DNA of 64,000 nucleotides from Sinomonas atrocyanea (lineage in GTDB: Bacteria > Actinomycetota > Actinomycetes > Actinomycetales > Micrococcaceae), in assembly GCF_030811715.1 (NCBI RefSeq), contig NZ_JAUSRH010000005.1, forward strand, positions 124,001 to 188,000, written 5' to 3'. Below are positions 16,793 to 26,544 of this stretch, piece after piece; within the stretch, counting starts at the first letter, position 1; every line of letters begins with the position of its first letter. Under the pieces are notes generated by a model. It had not been told where the DNA came from, did not search any database, and was given only the letters and a program-made list of their open reading frames with translations. A program made the position numbers and the translations under genes.

Positions 16793-19700
16793 GTGGGAAT
16801 CAGGGCATGGCTGGACCGGCGCCGTCGTGGCGTCGCCGCGGCGGCGAGCATCACGACGGCGAGCGCGGTCACCGCCGCGGCCCTGCTGTACCCGGGCTCC
16901 ACCCAGACCAACCTCGACCTCTCGGACGGCGGCGTCTGGGTGACCAACAACGGCCGCAACGCGGTCGGGCGGCTCAACTTCGCGTCGAAGACGCTCGACG
17001 GCGCGGTGGTCGCCGCCTCGCCGTCATTCGACGTCCTCCAGCACGAGAAGACCGTGGTCGTCGACGACTCCGGGGCGTCGGCGGCGCAGAAGATCGACCC
17101 CGCGGAGGTCAGGCTCGGCAGCATCGAGTCCCTCCCCGCGGGGGTGCACGTGGCGCTCGGAGCCTCGAGCGTGGCGGTCGGCGATCCGGGCAGCGGCCGT
17201 GTCTGGGCGCTGCCCGAGTCGGCGATCCCGGGCACGGACCTGTCCCAGACTCCCCCCACCCTCGAGGGCGGCAAGGGTGCCGTCGCCGCGATCGGCCCCA
17301 CCGACGTCGTGGCCGTGGCGGAACCGGAGACCGGCGTGGTCTCGACCTTCCAGGCTGCTCCCAGCGCGCCCCAGGCGTCCCAGGACTCCTACACCCAGCT
17401 CAAGGGCGTCCGCGACGCCCAGACCGCCGTGGTCGGCGACAAGGCGGTGGCCTACGATCCCGGAGCCGGCCGGCTGTTCCTTCCCGGGGGCAGGACGGTC
17501 GACATCCCGGGCGGCGCGGACGGAAAGCTGCAGCAGAGCAGCGGAGCAGCCGACTCGGTGGCCGTCGCGACGCCCACGGGGCTCGTCCTCGCCCCTCTCG
17601 ACGGCGGCCAGCCCACGGTCATCCCCGCCAACGCGAAGGGGCTCCCCGCGGCACCAGTGGGCGTCAACGGCTGCGTCTATGCGGCGTGGGCTGGCCCCGG
17701 CGTGTACGTGCGGGCCTGCGGAAGTGACATCGAGCGCAAGCCGGTCCCGTCCGCCACCTCCAAGTCCGAGTTCGTGTTCCGCGTGAACCGCAACCTGGTG
17801 GTCCTCAACGACGTCACGGCCGGCACCGTGTGGCTCGTGACCGAGAACATGTACATCGTCAACAACTGGGACGAGGTCATCCCGATCCAGTCGAGCACCC
17901 AGGACGCCGAGAAGGAGTCCCCCGACGAGGTCCAGACCACGCAGCTCCCCGACCGGACCAAGCCGAACCAGCCGCCGGTGGCCAAGCCGGACCACGTCGG
18001 CGTCCGGCCCGGCCGCACGACCCTGCTGCCGGTCCTCGACAACGACTCGGACCCCGACGGCGACCTCCTCACCGTCAAGGCGCAGTCGCAGCCCTCGGTG
18101 GGCACCCTCGAGCAGGTCTACGGCGCCACCGGGTTCCAGGTCACCGTCCCGCCCGACGCCCACGGCTCGACGTCCTTCACCTACACCGCCGACGACGGCC
18201 GGGGCGGCACGGCGACCGCACCGGTGAGCGTGGACGTCGTCCCGCTCGACACGAACCGGCCGCCGCAGCTCAAGCCCGGCCGCAACAATCCCATGATCGT
18301 CGGCCTGGGCAAGGAGTCCTCGCGCAACGTCCTCGACGACTGGGCCGACCCCGACGGGGACGACCTGTTCCTGGCGTCCGCCACGACGAAGGACCCGGCG
18401 GACAAGGTCAAGTTCACCCCTCAGGGCACCCTCACGTTCACCGACTCGGGCACCGCCCCCGGCCGCAAGACCGTGACGATCGCCGTCTCCGACGGGCGCT
18501 CGACGACGACCGCGGACATCGCGGTCGAGGTCCGCGCCGGCGGCAAGGACGCGCCCGCCGCGGTGGCCGACCACGTGACCGCGATCGCCGGCATCGACAC
18601 GAAGGTCTCCCCCCTCCTGAACGACTCGGACCCCGAGGGCGGGAACCTGCGTCTGGCCCTCGTCACGCCGCCGGCCGGCGTGACCTCGACGATCGACGCG
18701 AACCAGCAGACGTTCACGTTCCGCTCCGACACCGCCGGCACCTACTACGTCGAGTACGTGGTGACCAACGGCCCGGCGAGCGCCAAGCAGCTGGTGAGGG
18801 TCGACGTCGTGCCTCCCGACGGGCAGGGCAAGCCCGTCGCCGTGCGCGACCTCGCAGCGGTGCCCGCGGGCGGCAGCACCCTCGTGGACGTGCTGGCGAA
18901 CGACACGGACCCGGCCGGCGGCGTCCTCGTGGTCCAGTCCGTCGATGCGCCTCAGCAGTCCGGGCTGAGCGTGTCCATCCTCGACCACTCGGTGGTGCGC
19001 GTGGCGGACGTCCACGCCCAGGACCCCGTGACGGTCCACTACACGATCTCCAACGGGCACGACAGCGCGGTCGGCGAGATCTCCGTCCTCGTGCTGCCGC
19101 CGCCCGAGAAGCCGCTGCCGCCGGAGGCCGTGCCGGACTCGGCGGACGTGCGCGCGGGAGACCTCGTGACCGTCCCGGTCCTCGCGAACGACTCCGACCC
19201 CCACGGCGGTGACCTCACCCTCGACCACAAGCTCGTGCAGGCGCCCGAACCGGCGGACGGGGCCATGTTCGTCTCCGGCAAGAACCTGCGGTTCCTCGCC
19301 GGTCCGACCGCGAAGACCGTCTACGCGATCTACCAGGTCCGCAACGCCTCCGGGCAGGTCAACTCTGCCCAGGTGGCGATCCGCATCCACGCGCGGGACG
19401 GCTCGAACGTCCCGCCGCAGCCGCGCAGCCTCACCGCGCGGGTGATCGCTGGGCAGACCGTGAAGATCCCGGTCCCGCTCGACGGGATCGACCCCGACGG
19501 CGATTCGGTCAAGCTCATCGGCCTCGACCGCGGGCCCGCGCAGGGCACCGCGATCGCCGGGGCGCTCGCCTTCGACTACACCGCCGCCCCCAAGGCCGCG
19601 GGCGTGGACACCTTCACCTACCGGGTGCGGGACCGGGTCGGCGCCGAGGCCATCGGCACCGTGATCGTCGGGATCGCGCCGCCGAGCGCCGTCAACCACG

Positions 19701-22700
19701 CCCCCCAGCCGGTCGATGACCACCTGCTGGTGCGCCCCGGGCGGCACGTCGCCGTAGACGTCCTGCAGAACGACTCCGACCCGGACGGAGACCCGCTGAG
19801 CCTCGTGCCGGACGGGTTCGAGGGCAGCCAGGCGCTGAAGGCCGAGGCGGACAAGCACGGCTTCGCCGAGGTCGTCACGCCCCCGACGCCGAGCGTCGAG
19901 AACCTGCGCTACACCGTGCAGGACCCCAAGGGCGCCCGCTCCTCCGCAACCCTGCGGGTCGAGTCGAAGGCCGATGCCCCGCTGCTGGCCCCGACCGCCG
20001 TCGACGACTTCGTCACCAACGCCGAGGCCGAGGGGCACACCACGGCCCAGGTCCCGGTGCTCGCCAACGACTACGACCCGGACGGCCGCGCCGAGGACCT
20101 CAAGGTCTCCCTCCCGGCGGGCTCCCCCGCCCATCTCGCGGCGGACCAGACCGTCGTGGTGCCGCTCACCGCGAGCGACCAGATCCTCCAGTACACCGTG
20201 ACCGACGTCGACGGTCTCACGGACACCGCCTTCATCTGGGTCCCCGGGATCGACCTCCAGCGCCCGCACCTGGCCAAGGAGGACGTGACCCAGGTCAAGG
20301 CCGGGACGTCCGTGGACTTCAACCTCAAGGACTGGGTGGCCGTCCGGGACGGGCGCACGCCGCGCATCACCTCGGTGGACCGCGTGAGCGCCGTGGGTGC
20401 CCCGGCCCGCGGCCTGGTCACCTCGGACTCCGTCCTGCACTACGCAGCGCTGCCCGACTTCGTGGGCCCCGGCTCGATCACGTTCGAGGTCACGGACGGC
20501 TCGGGGCCCGATGACCCCACGGGTCTGAAGTCCACGATCACGCTCCAGACCAAGGTGCTGCCCTCCGACGCGAACCACGCGCCCGCATTCCAGGGCTCCA
20601 ACGTGGACGTCCCGTCGGGCGAGGAGGCGCATCTCGACCTCGGCCCCCTGGCGCAGGACCCGGACCCCGCCGACCAGGGCCACCTCGCCTTCGCCGTCCG
20701 GGGCGCGGTGCCGGACGGCTTCACGGCCTCCGTGGACGGCTCCACGCTCAAGGTCCGCTCCAAGGACGGCGTGCTCGCCGGCCGCACCGGCTCCCTCACC
20801 GTCACGGCGACGGACGGACACTCCGATCCGGTCGCCGCGCAGTTCACGCTCACCGCGACGGCCTCGAACAGGCCGCTCGCGATCGCCAACGACGTCCTCG
20901 TGCCGGACGCGAACGCGGGGAGGACCGAGCGGGTCGACGTCCTCTCCCACACCGTGGACCCCTTCCCCGAGGCCCCGCTCAGGATCGTCTCGGCGGTCGT
21001 GGAGGCCGGCCAGGCCGAGGGCGGCGCCCAGATCGACGGCGGGAACGTCATCGTCACGCCCGCCAAGGACTACCGCGGCATGCTCGTGGTCCGCTACACG
21101 GTCCAGGACAAGACCGGCGACCCGAGCCGCCAGGTCGACGGGCGCATCCGCCTCACCGTCCGCGGGGTGCCCGACGCGCCGGGGGCGCCCACGGCCACGG
21201 ACATCCGGGACCAGACCGCGGTGCTGCACTGGACCCCGGCCGCGGACAACGGCGCGCCGATCCAGAAGTACACGGTCCGCGGCGACGGATTCAGCCAGGA
21301 CTGCCCGGCCACGACCTGCACGCTCTCCGGGCTGACGAACAACAAGGTGTACCACTTCACCGTGACGGCGACGAACGACGTCGGCGAGTCGGCGCCGTCG
21401 CCCGCCTCGCCGGATGTGCGCCCAGACGCCCGCCCCAGCGCCCCCGGTGCACCCGTGGCAGTGTTCGGGGACGGCAAGCTCGACATCTCGTGGGGCGCCG
21501 CGCAGACCACGGGCTCGCCCGTAACCTCGTACAACCTCGAGATCTCGCCGCCGCCGGCGAGCGGGAACCCGGGCAAGCAGGGCGTCACGGGAACGTCCAC
21601 CACGTGGACCGGCCTGACGAACGGGGTCAAGTACACGGTCCGCGTGCAGGCCGTGAACAAGGCGCCCAAGCCCTCGGACTGGAGCCCGTACTCGGCGCCC
21701 GTGAGCCCCGCGGCCCCGCCCGGGCAGCCGGCCGCCCCCGTCGCGCAGAGCGCGCCCTCGCTCGGCAGCACGGCACAGGTGTCCGTGTCCTGGAAGGAGC
21801 CGGCCACGAACGGCGACGCGATCAGCGCCTACTACGTGACCATGAGCGGCGGAGGAGGGGCGGACCGCACGCAGAAGGTCGCCGGCACCTCGACGACGGC
21901 CACGTTCGACGCGCCGACCTCGGAGAACCCCTACACGTTCACCGTGCAGGCCGAGAACAAGGCCGGCAAGGGCTCGGTCAGCCCGCCCTCGGCCCCGCGG
22001 CGCGCCGTCGGCAAGCTCGGCTCCGTGACGAATGTGAGGGCCACCCCGGCGAACACCGGCGGCACCGGCACGCAGCTGACGGTCGACTTCACCCCGCTCA
22101 CGGCGAGCCAGCGCAACGGCTCGGCGGCCAACGAGGTCAGCTACACCTACTCGGCGTCCACGGGCCAGTCCGGCCCGATCACGCCCGGCCAGACCGTGGG
22201 AGGGTTCCAGAACGGGACGGCCACGACCGTCTCGGTCATCGCCCATTCGAGCACGGGAGCGGCGGACTCGGACCCGGCCAGCGCGCCGCAGACCAGGCCG
22301 TACGGGTCGCCGGGGACCCCCTCGGCGTCGGGCCAGGACGGCGCGACGAACCAGCGCTCGCTCACCCTGAGCTGGTCCTCGCCGTCCGCCTCGACGAACG
22401 ATGTGGCCCGGACGGCCATCAGCATCGACGGCGGTGCCTGGGAGAACGTCGCGGCGTCCGGCTCGCGCACCATCAACACCTCGGGCTACAACGAGCCGCA
22501 CTCCATCCGGGTGCAGACGTTCAACTCGGTCGGCACGGGCGGCGGCGTGGCGAGCGCCACGGCGCGCAGCGGCCCGCAGCAGACCTCGTGGCAGACCCAG
22601 CTCAACGGTTCCGCTACGCGCAACTGCACGGACAACGGCTCGGGCCAGTCGTGGTACAGCCCGAACAACACGGCCCACACCTGCGACGGCGTGAACAACG

Positions 22701-22894
22701 GGTTCCCCTGGCTCTACCCCGGGACCACCATCACGGTGAACTGCTGGAGCACGATCAATACGCGGTATGGTCCGAAGGACTTCTACCACATCATCGCCGG
22801 CAGCTATCAGGGCAGCAGCTACGCAGGCCGCTGGCAGGAGGACAGCAACGTGACCATCGGCGGCCCCGCGCAGAGCGGCGTTCCGCACTGCTGA
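16793..22894 (+). CDS. giant surface protein with tandem Ig/cadherin-like and FN3 domains
   Basis: A 2,033-residue protein. A basic head and one membrane helix at about residues 11-31 act as signal anchor. Then comes a region to about residue 380 with beta-propeller-like repeats (DLSDGGVWVTNNGRNAVGRL). About eleven Ig/cadherin-like repeats of roughly 95 residues follow, starting near 393, 486, 586, 678, 772, 870, 966, 1063, 1153, 1258 and 1358; many carry a VLANDSDPDGD-type Asp-rich loop suggesting Ca2+ binding. Five FN3-like domains start near 1459, 1546, 1642, 1741 and 1836. The C-terminal 90 residues hold four cysteines (NC, TC, NC, HC), a probable disulfide-bonded module. Large homologues in actinobacteria are cell-surface proteins, often beside MoxR/DUF58/transglutaminase genes; none of those is here. 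The role is structural or adhesive by inference. Confidence 0.85.
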   Translation: MGIRAWLDRRRRGVAAAASITTASAVTAAALLYPGSTQTNLDLSDGGVWVTNNGRNAVGRLNFASKTLDGAVVAASPSFDVLQHEKTVVVDDSGASAAQKIDPAEVRLGSIESLPAGVHVALGASSVAVGDPGSGRVWALPESAIPGTDLSQTPPTLEGGKGAVAAIGPTDVVAVAEPETGVVSTFQAAPSAPQASQDSYTQLKGVRDAQTAVVGDKAVAYDPGAGRLFLPGGRTVDIPGGADGKLQQSSGAADSVAVATPTGLVLAPLDGGQPTVIPANAKGLPAAPVGVNGCVYAAWAGPGVYVRACGSDIERKPVPSATSKSEFVFRVNRNLVVLNDVTAGTVWLVTENMYIVNNWDEVIPIQSSTQDAEKESPDEVQTTQLPDRTKPNQPPVAKPDHVGVRPGRTTLLPVLDNDSDPDGDLLTVKAQSQPSVGTLEQVYGATGFQVTVPPDAHGSTSFTYTADDGRGGTATAPVSVDVVPLDTNRPPQLKPGRNNPMIVGLGKESSRNVLDDWADPDGDDLFLASATTKDPADKVKFTPQGTLTFTDSGTAPGRKTVTIAVSDGRSTTTADIAVEVRAGGKDAPAAVADHVTAIAGIDTKVSPLLNDSDPEGGNLRLALVTPPAGVTSTIDANQQTFTFRSDTAGTYYVEYVVTNGPASAKQLVRVDVVPPDGQGKPVAVRDLAAVPAGGSTLVDVLANDTDPAGGVLVVQSVDAPQQSGLSVSILDHSVVRVADVHAQDPVTVHYTISNGHDSAVGEISVLVLPPPEKPLPPEAVPDSADVRAGDLVTVPVLANDSDPHGGDLTLDHKLVQAPEPADGAMFVSGKNLRFLAGPTAKTVYAIYQVRNASGQVNSAQVAIRIHARDGSNVPPQPRSLTARVIAGQTVKIPVPLDGIDPDGDSVKLIGLDRGPAQGTAIAGALAFDYTAAPKAAGVDTFTYRVRDRVGAEAIGTVIVGIAPPSAVNHAPQPVDDHLLVRPGRHVAVDVLQNDSDPDGDPLSLVPDGFEGSQALKAEADKHGFAEVVTPPTPSVENLRYTVQDPKGARSSATLRVESKADAPLLAPTAVDDFVTNAEAEGHTTAQVPVLANDYDPDGRAEDLKVSLPAGSPAHLAADQTVVVPLTASDQILQYTVTDVDGLTDTAFIWVPGIDLQRPHLAKEDVTQVKAGTSVDFNLKDWVAVRDGRTPRITSVDRVSAVGAPARGLVTSDSVLHYAALPDFVGPGSITFEVTDGSGPDDPTGLKSTITLQTKVLPSDANHAPAFQGSNVDVPSGEEAHLDLGPLAQDPDPADQGHLAFAVRGAVPDGFTASVDGSTLKVRSKDGVLAGRTGSLTVTATDGHSDPVAAQFTLTATASNRPLAIANDVLVPDANAGRTERVDVLSHTVDPFPEAPLRIVSAVVEAGQAEGGAQIDGGNVIVTPAKDYRGMLVVRYTVQDKTGDPSRQVDGRIRLTVRGVPDAPGAPTATDIRDQTAVLHWTPAADNGAPIQKYTVRGDGFSQDCPATTCTLSGLTNNKVYHFTVTATNDVGESAPSPASPDVRPDARPSAPGAPVAVFGDGKLDISWGAAQTTGSPVTSYNLEISPPPASGNPGKQGVTGTSTTWTGLTNGVKYTVRVQAVNKAPKPSDWSPYSAPVSPAAPPGQPAAPVAQSAPSLGSTAQVSVSWKEPATNGDAISAYYVTMSGGGGADRTQKVAGTSTTATFDAPTSENPYTFTVQAENKAGKGSVSPPSAPRRAVGKLGSVTNVRATPANTGGTGTQLTVDFTPLTASQRNGSAANEVSYTYSASTGQSGPITPGQTVGGFQNGTATTVSVIAHSSTGAADSDPASAPQTRPYGSPGTPSASGQDGATNQRSLTLSWSSPSASTNDVARTAISIDGGAWENVAASGSRTINTSGYNEPHSIRVQTFNSVGTGGGVASATARSGPQQTSWQTQLNGSATRNCTDNGSGQSWYSPNNTAHTCDGVNNGFPWLYPGTTITVNCWSTINTRYGPKDFYHIIAGSYQGSSYAGRWQEDSNVTIGGPAQSGVPHC

Positions 22895-22934
22895 GGGCTG
22901 GCCTGCTGACGGGCCGGCCGGAACAAGGAGGACG

Positions 22935-23882
22935 ATGATGGCTTCGCGCCTCATCTATGGATGCATGGGCCTCGGCGGTCCCTGGGACGCTGCGGACTAC
23001 GGGCCCGAGGAGGTGTCGCAGGCCGAGGAGGCCGTCGAGGCCGCCCTGGCCCTGGGGATCACGCGGTTCGACCACGCGGACATCTACGGCAGGGGCAAGT
23101 CCGAGTCGGTGTTCGGCGAGCTCCTGCAGGGCAGCCCGGGCCTGAGGGCGCGGATCCAGCTCCAGAGCAAGGTCGGCATCCGGCTCGGCGAGGGCGGCGG
23201 ATTCGGGCACTACGACCTCAGCGCGGCAGCGATCCTGGACGGCGTGGCAGGCACGCTCCGCCGGCTGCGCACGGACTACCTCGACCTGCTCCTCCTGCAC
23301 CGCCCCGATCCGCTGCTCGATCCCGCCGAGGTCGGCTCCGCCCTCGCCCGCCTGCTCGCCGACGGCGCGGTCCGCGCCGTCGGCGTCTCGAACATGTCCG
23401 CGGCGCAGATGGCCGCCCTCCAGGACCACCTCCACGTGCCGCTCGCTGCGGACCAGCTCGAGCTCAGCCTGCACCATCACGGCTTCGTGGACAGCACGGT
23501 GCTCGTGAACCACCCGGACGGCGCCGCCACCGCCTTCCCCCACGGCACCCTGGAGCACTGCCTCCGGCACGGGATCGAGGTGCAGGCGTGGTCGCCGCTC
23601 GCGGGCGGCCGCTACACGGGGCGTCACGCGGCGGAGCCGGGATCGCACGACGGCGCCGTGGCGGCGCTCGTCGCCGAGCTCGCCGCGGCGAAGGGCACCA
23701 CGCCCGAAGCGGTGGTGCTCGGGTGGCTCCTGCGCCATCCCGCCCGCATCGCCCCCGTCATCGGCTCAGCCAATCCGCAGCGCATCGCTGCGTGCGCCGA
23801 CGCCGAGGCCGTGGCCGGCTCGATGACCCGCGAGGAGTGGTTCGCGCTCTACCAGACCGCGCGCGGCCGCAGGATCCCCTGA
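22935..23882 (+). CDS. aldo/keto reductase, YdhF-like
   Basis: A 315-residue AKR. The catalytic set is Asp46, Tyr51, Lys79 and His122 (RFDHADIYG, QSKVG, LLLHRPDPL), and the cofactor segment is APVIGSANPQRI. The HADIYGxGxSE and LHRPDPL patterns match the E. coli YdhF-type group, not the two AKRs at 8-11 kb. AAGGAGG precedes two tandem ATGs (22935 and 22938); either may be used. It lies 40 bases after the giant surface protein but has no evident link to it. Confidence 0.9.
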   Translation: MMASRLIYGCMGLGGPWDAADYGPEEVSQAEEAVEAALALGITRFDHADIYGRGKSESVFGELLQGSPGLRARIQLQSKVGIRLGEGGGFGHYDLSAAAILDGVAGTLRRLRTDYLDLLLLHRPDPLLDPAEVGSALARLLADGAVRAVGVSNMSAAQMAALQDHLHVPLAADQLELSLHHHGFVDSTVLVNHPDGAATAFPHGTLEHCLRHGIEVQAWSPLAGGRYTGRHAAEPGSHDGAVAALVAELAAAKGTTPEAVVLGWLLRHPARIAPVIGSANPQRIAACADAEAVAGSMTREEWFALYQTARGRRIP

Positions 23883-23886
23883 GGCG

Positions 23887-24111
23887 TCAGACGCTGAGCA
23901 GCTCGCGGTCGGCTGCCGCGTCCTTCCGGAGGGCGCGGAAGTGCTCCACGAGCGCGCGCTCGGGGTGCCCGGGATGCTCGGCGATGAGGAGGCGCAGCCG
24001 GTCCTTCGCGTTCTCCGAGAGGCGGCTGCCTTCGAGGACTTCCTGGAGGATGGCCCGCACCTGGCCTGCGAGCGCGCTGTCATCCGGGCGGAGGCCCGTC
24101 ACCTGCGTCAT
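23887..24111 (-). CDS. small hypothetical protein
   Basis: A 74-residue, mostly helical protein (SALAGQVRAILQEVLEGS, ENAKDRLRLLIAEHP). No family recognised. It is convergent with the aldo/keto reductase, whose stop is four bases away. The SD before the ATG is weak, so the start is uncertain, but codon use is typical of the neighbourhood. Confidence 0.55.
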   Translation of the reverse strand: MTQVTGLRPDDSALAGQVRAILQEVLEGSRLSENAKDRLRLLIAEHPGHPERALVEHFRALRKDAAADRELLSV

Positions 24112-24185
24112 AGGCCGACCCTACGTCCGGGGGTCGTCGCCGGACCCCGCGGCGCGCCGGTGCGGCCGAGCCGATCAGTGCCGGC

Positions 24186-24236
24186 GCGGCGCCGGTGGGG
24201 GCGGCCCCGAGGAGGCCGGCCGCCCACCGGCGCCGC
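24186..24236 (-). terminator. hairpin terminator of sulfonate operon
   Basis: A 14-bp perfect inverted repeat (24186-24199 with 24223-24236), partly extendable, placed just after the stop of the last gene of the minus-strand sulfonate operon. No T-run is obvious, as is common for actinobacterial terminators. Confidence 0.6.
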
Positions 24237-24243
24237 AGTGCTG

Positions 24244-25575
24244 TCAGGCCGGCGCGACCGCGCTGGCCGTGCGCGCTGGCAGCGGCAGCCCGTAGTGCTC
24301 GCGCAGCGTCCTCCCGGTGTAGTCCTCGCGGAAGAGGCCACGTCTGACGAGCAGCGGCACCACGTGGTCCACGAACTCCCCGAGGCCGGAGGGCAGCGCC
24401 GCGGGCATGATGTTGAACCCATCGGCCGCCCCGGCCCGGAACCAGGCCTCGAGGGCGTCCGCGACCTGCTCGGGCGTGCCCGCAAGGGTCCGGTGCCCTC
24501 TGCCGCCGCCGAGGCGCCCGATCAGCTGCCGCACCGTGAGCCGCTCACGCCGTGCGAGGCCCACGATCAGCGTGTACCTGCTCTTCGCACCCTCGATCTC
24601 GTCCTCCTCGGGGAGGTCAGGGGGCAGCTGCCGGTCGAGCGGAAGGTCCTCTGGGGCCACGCGGAGGGTCTTCGCGAGCTCGTTCCGTGCGTACTCCGGG
24701 CGGATGAGCTCGTCCAGCTCCCGCTCGCGCCGCAGCGCCTCGGCCTCTGTCCCCCCGAGGACCGGGACGATCCCCGGAAGGATCTTGATTCCCTCCGGGT
24801 CCCGGCCGGCCGCCGCGGTGCGGGCCTTGAGGTCGCCGTAGAACGCCTGGGCCTCGCCGAGCGTCTGCTGAGCCGTGAACACGGCCTCGGCGTACCGCGC
24901 AGCCAGGCCCTTCCCGTCCTCCGACGAGCCGGCCTGGACGATGACGGGCCGCCCCTGCGGGGAACGGGGGATGTCGAGCGGGCCCTTCACCGAGAAGTGC
25001 CGGCCGGAATGGTCGACGGCGTGCACGCGCCCGGCGTCTGCCCAGACTCCGGCCTCCTTGTCGGCCAGGATCGCGTCGTCGTCCCAGGAGTCCCACAGCT
25101 TGGAGGCGACGTCGAGGAATTCTGCAGCGCGCTCGTAGCGGCCGCGGTGGAGCGGCTGGTCATCGAGTCCGAAGTTGCGCGCGGCGTCGGCTCCCGCCGT
25201 CGTCACGACGTTCCAGCCCGCGCGGCCGCCGGAGAGGTGGTCGATCGAGGCGAACCGGCGCGCGAGGTTGTAGGGGGAGTTGTAGCTCGTCGAAGCGGTA
25301 GCGATGAGCCCGATCCGCTCCGTCGCCGCCGCGAGGGCGGCGAGCAGCACCGTGGGTTCCACGGCCCCGATCGGCCGCCGCCCCACGGAGCCCCAGAGCA
25401 CGGGGGAATCGGCGAAGAACACCGAGTCGAACTTCCCCCGCTCGGCGGTCTGGGCCAGCCGGGTGAAGTGCGCGAGGCTCGTGCCCGCATGGGGATCGCT
25501 CTCGGGAAGCCGCCACGACGCCTCGTGGTGGCCGGTGCTCATGAGGAACGCGTTCAGGTGCAGCCTCTTGCCCAT
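24244..25575 (-). CDS. LLM-class flavin-dependent monooxygenase (NtaA/SnaA/DszA type)
   Basis: A 443-residue bacterial-luciferase-like FMNH2-dependent monooxygenase. Features: HLNAFLMSTGHHEASWR at the N-terminus, DSVFFADS, TSTSYNSPYNLARRFASIDH, and GRAGWNVVTT, all hallmarks of the NtaA/SnaA/DszA/SoxA subgroup. These split C-S or C-N bonds with reduced flavin from a partner reductase; the reductase at 29343 is in the same operon. With the importer genes upstream, an organosulfur substrate is likely. It follows the dioxygenase stop by two bases. Confidence 0.92.
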   Translation of the reverse strand: MGKRLHLNAFLMSTGHHEASWRLPESDPHAGTSLAHFTRLAQTAERGKFDSVFFADSPVLWGSVGRRPIGAVEPTVLLAALAAATERIGLIATASTSYNSPYNLARRFASIDHLSGGRAGWNVVTTAGADAARNFGLDDQPLHRGRYERAAEFLDVASKLWDSWDDDAILADKEAGVWADAGRVHAVDHSGRHFSVKGPLDIPRSPQGRPVIVQAGSSEDGKGLAARYAEAVFTAQQTLGEAQAFYGDLKARTAAAGRDPEGIKILPGIVPVLGGTEAEALRRERELDELIRPEYARNELAKTLRVAPEDLPLDRQLPPDLPEEDEIEGAKSRYTLIVGLARRERLTVRQLIGRLGGGRGHRTLAGTPEQVADALEAWFRAGAADGFNIMPAALPSGLGEFVDHVVPLLVRRGLFREDYTGRTLREHYGLPLPARTASAVAPA

Positions 25576-25577
25576 GC

Positions 25578-26513
25578 TCAGGCCCCCGTCCCGGGAGAGA
25601 CGACCTCGGAGTAGTGCGAGGAGTCGCCCTCGATCGCCTGGCTGCGCGTCCCGTCGATCCCAGCCGGGATGTCTCCGGCGATCGTCACGCGGCCCAGCCT
25701 GCGGGGCTGGTCGTCATAGTTGGAGGGCGCGTAGTGCTGCGTGATGCGGTTGTCGAACAGCACGAGCTGGTTGGGTTCCCAGGTCACGCGCACCACGTTC
25801 TCGGGCCGGGTGACGTAGGCCTGGAGCAGCCGCAGGATATCCCGGGACTCGGTGTTGGAGAGCCCCACGATCCGCAGCCGCTGGGCGAAGCCGCCGATGA
25901 ACAGGCCGCGTTCACGGGTCAGCGGGTGCACGCGCACCACGGGGTGGGCCGTCTGGTACTTGATGCGGGTGAACACCTTGCGCCGCTCCTCGGCCCCGGC
26001 ATGCTCGAGGTTCCGTGGCACCGCGTAGTCGTAGTCGTTGGTGTGGATGGCCCAGAGGGTGTCCGCGAAGTTCCGCAGCTCCGCGGGCAGGTCCTCGTAG
26101 GCGGCCGCCGCGGAGGCGATGAGCGTCTCGCCTCCGTACGCGGGCACCGTGATGCTGCGCAGGGTGGTGGCCTGGGGCGGATTGTGGACGAACGTGACGT
26201 CGGTGTGCCAGGTGTTCGCCGACCCGTCCTCGCTGTCCACGGGCAGGACGTTCTCGGCGCCGTCCACCGAGGCGACGGTCGGGTGGGCCTTGGTGAGCGG
26301 GCCGAACCGGGACGCGAAGCGGACCTGGTCCTCGTCGGTGCGGATGTTGGCCTCCCGGAACACCAGGGCCTTGTGCTCGTTGAGCGCGCCCCGGATTTCC
26401 CTCACGGTCTCCTCCGAGAGGTCGCGGCTGAGGTCGAGGCCGCGGATCTCGGCGCCGATGCGGGCGCCGATCTTGGTGAAGGCGAGGCGGGTGGAGATGG
26501 CTGTGCTGGTCAT
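25578..26513 (-). CDS. TauD/TfdA-family Fe(II)/2-oxoglutarate dioxygenase
   Basis: A 311-residue dioxygenase that would hydroxylate a sulfonate or sulfate ester next to sulfur, releasing sulfite or sulfate. The iron facial triad is His103, Asp105 (WHTDVTF) and His260 (NRITQHYAP); the basic cluster at 271-275 (RRLGR) binds 2-oxoglutarate. AAAGGA precedes the ATG. The same operon also encodes an LLM monooxygenase, so two different desulfurising chemistries share one importer. Confidence 0.92.
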   Translation of the reverse strand: MTSTAISTRLAFTKIGARIGAEIRGLDLSRDLSEETVREIRGALNEHKALVFREANIRTDEDQVRFASRFGPLTKAHPTVASVDGAENVLPVDSEDGSANTWHTDVTFVHNPPQATTLRSITVPAYGGETLIASAAAAYEDLPAELRNFADTLWAIHTNDYDYAVPRNLEHAGAEERRKVFTRIKYQTAHPVVRVHPLTRERGLFIGGFAQRLRIVGLSNTESRDILRLLQAYVTRPENVVRVTWEPNQLVLFDNRITQHYAPSNYDDQPRRLGRVTIAGDIPAGIDGTRSQAIEGDSSHYSEVVSPGTGA

Positions 26514-26544
26514 GGCGGGTCCTTTCGGGGTGGAAGGGCTGGTT

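Noticed and set aside
16793-22894. Tandem repeats as a CRISPR or satellite array
   Set aside because: The repetition is at protein level (Ig-like domains of about 95 residues); the DNA copies differ and are in frame.
22895-22934. Terminator hairpin after the giant gene
   Set aside because: The GGCCGGCC stretch makes only a short stem and holds the SD of the next gene.
17024-22954. A 1,976-codon minus-strand frame opposite the giant Ig/FN3 gene
   Set aside because: Arg/Gly/Val-rich shadow without recognisable domains; the plus frame has clear repeats and a good SD.
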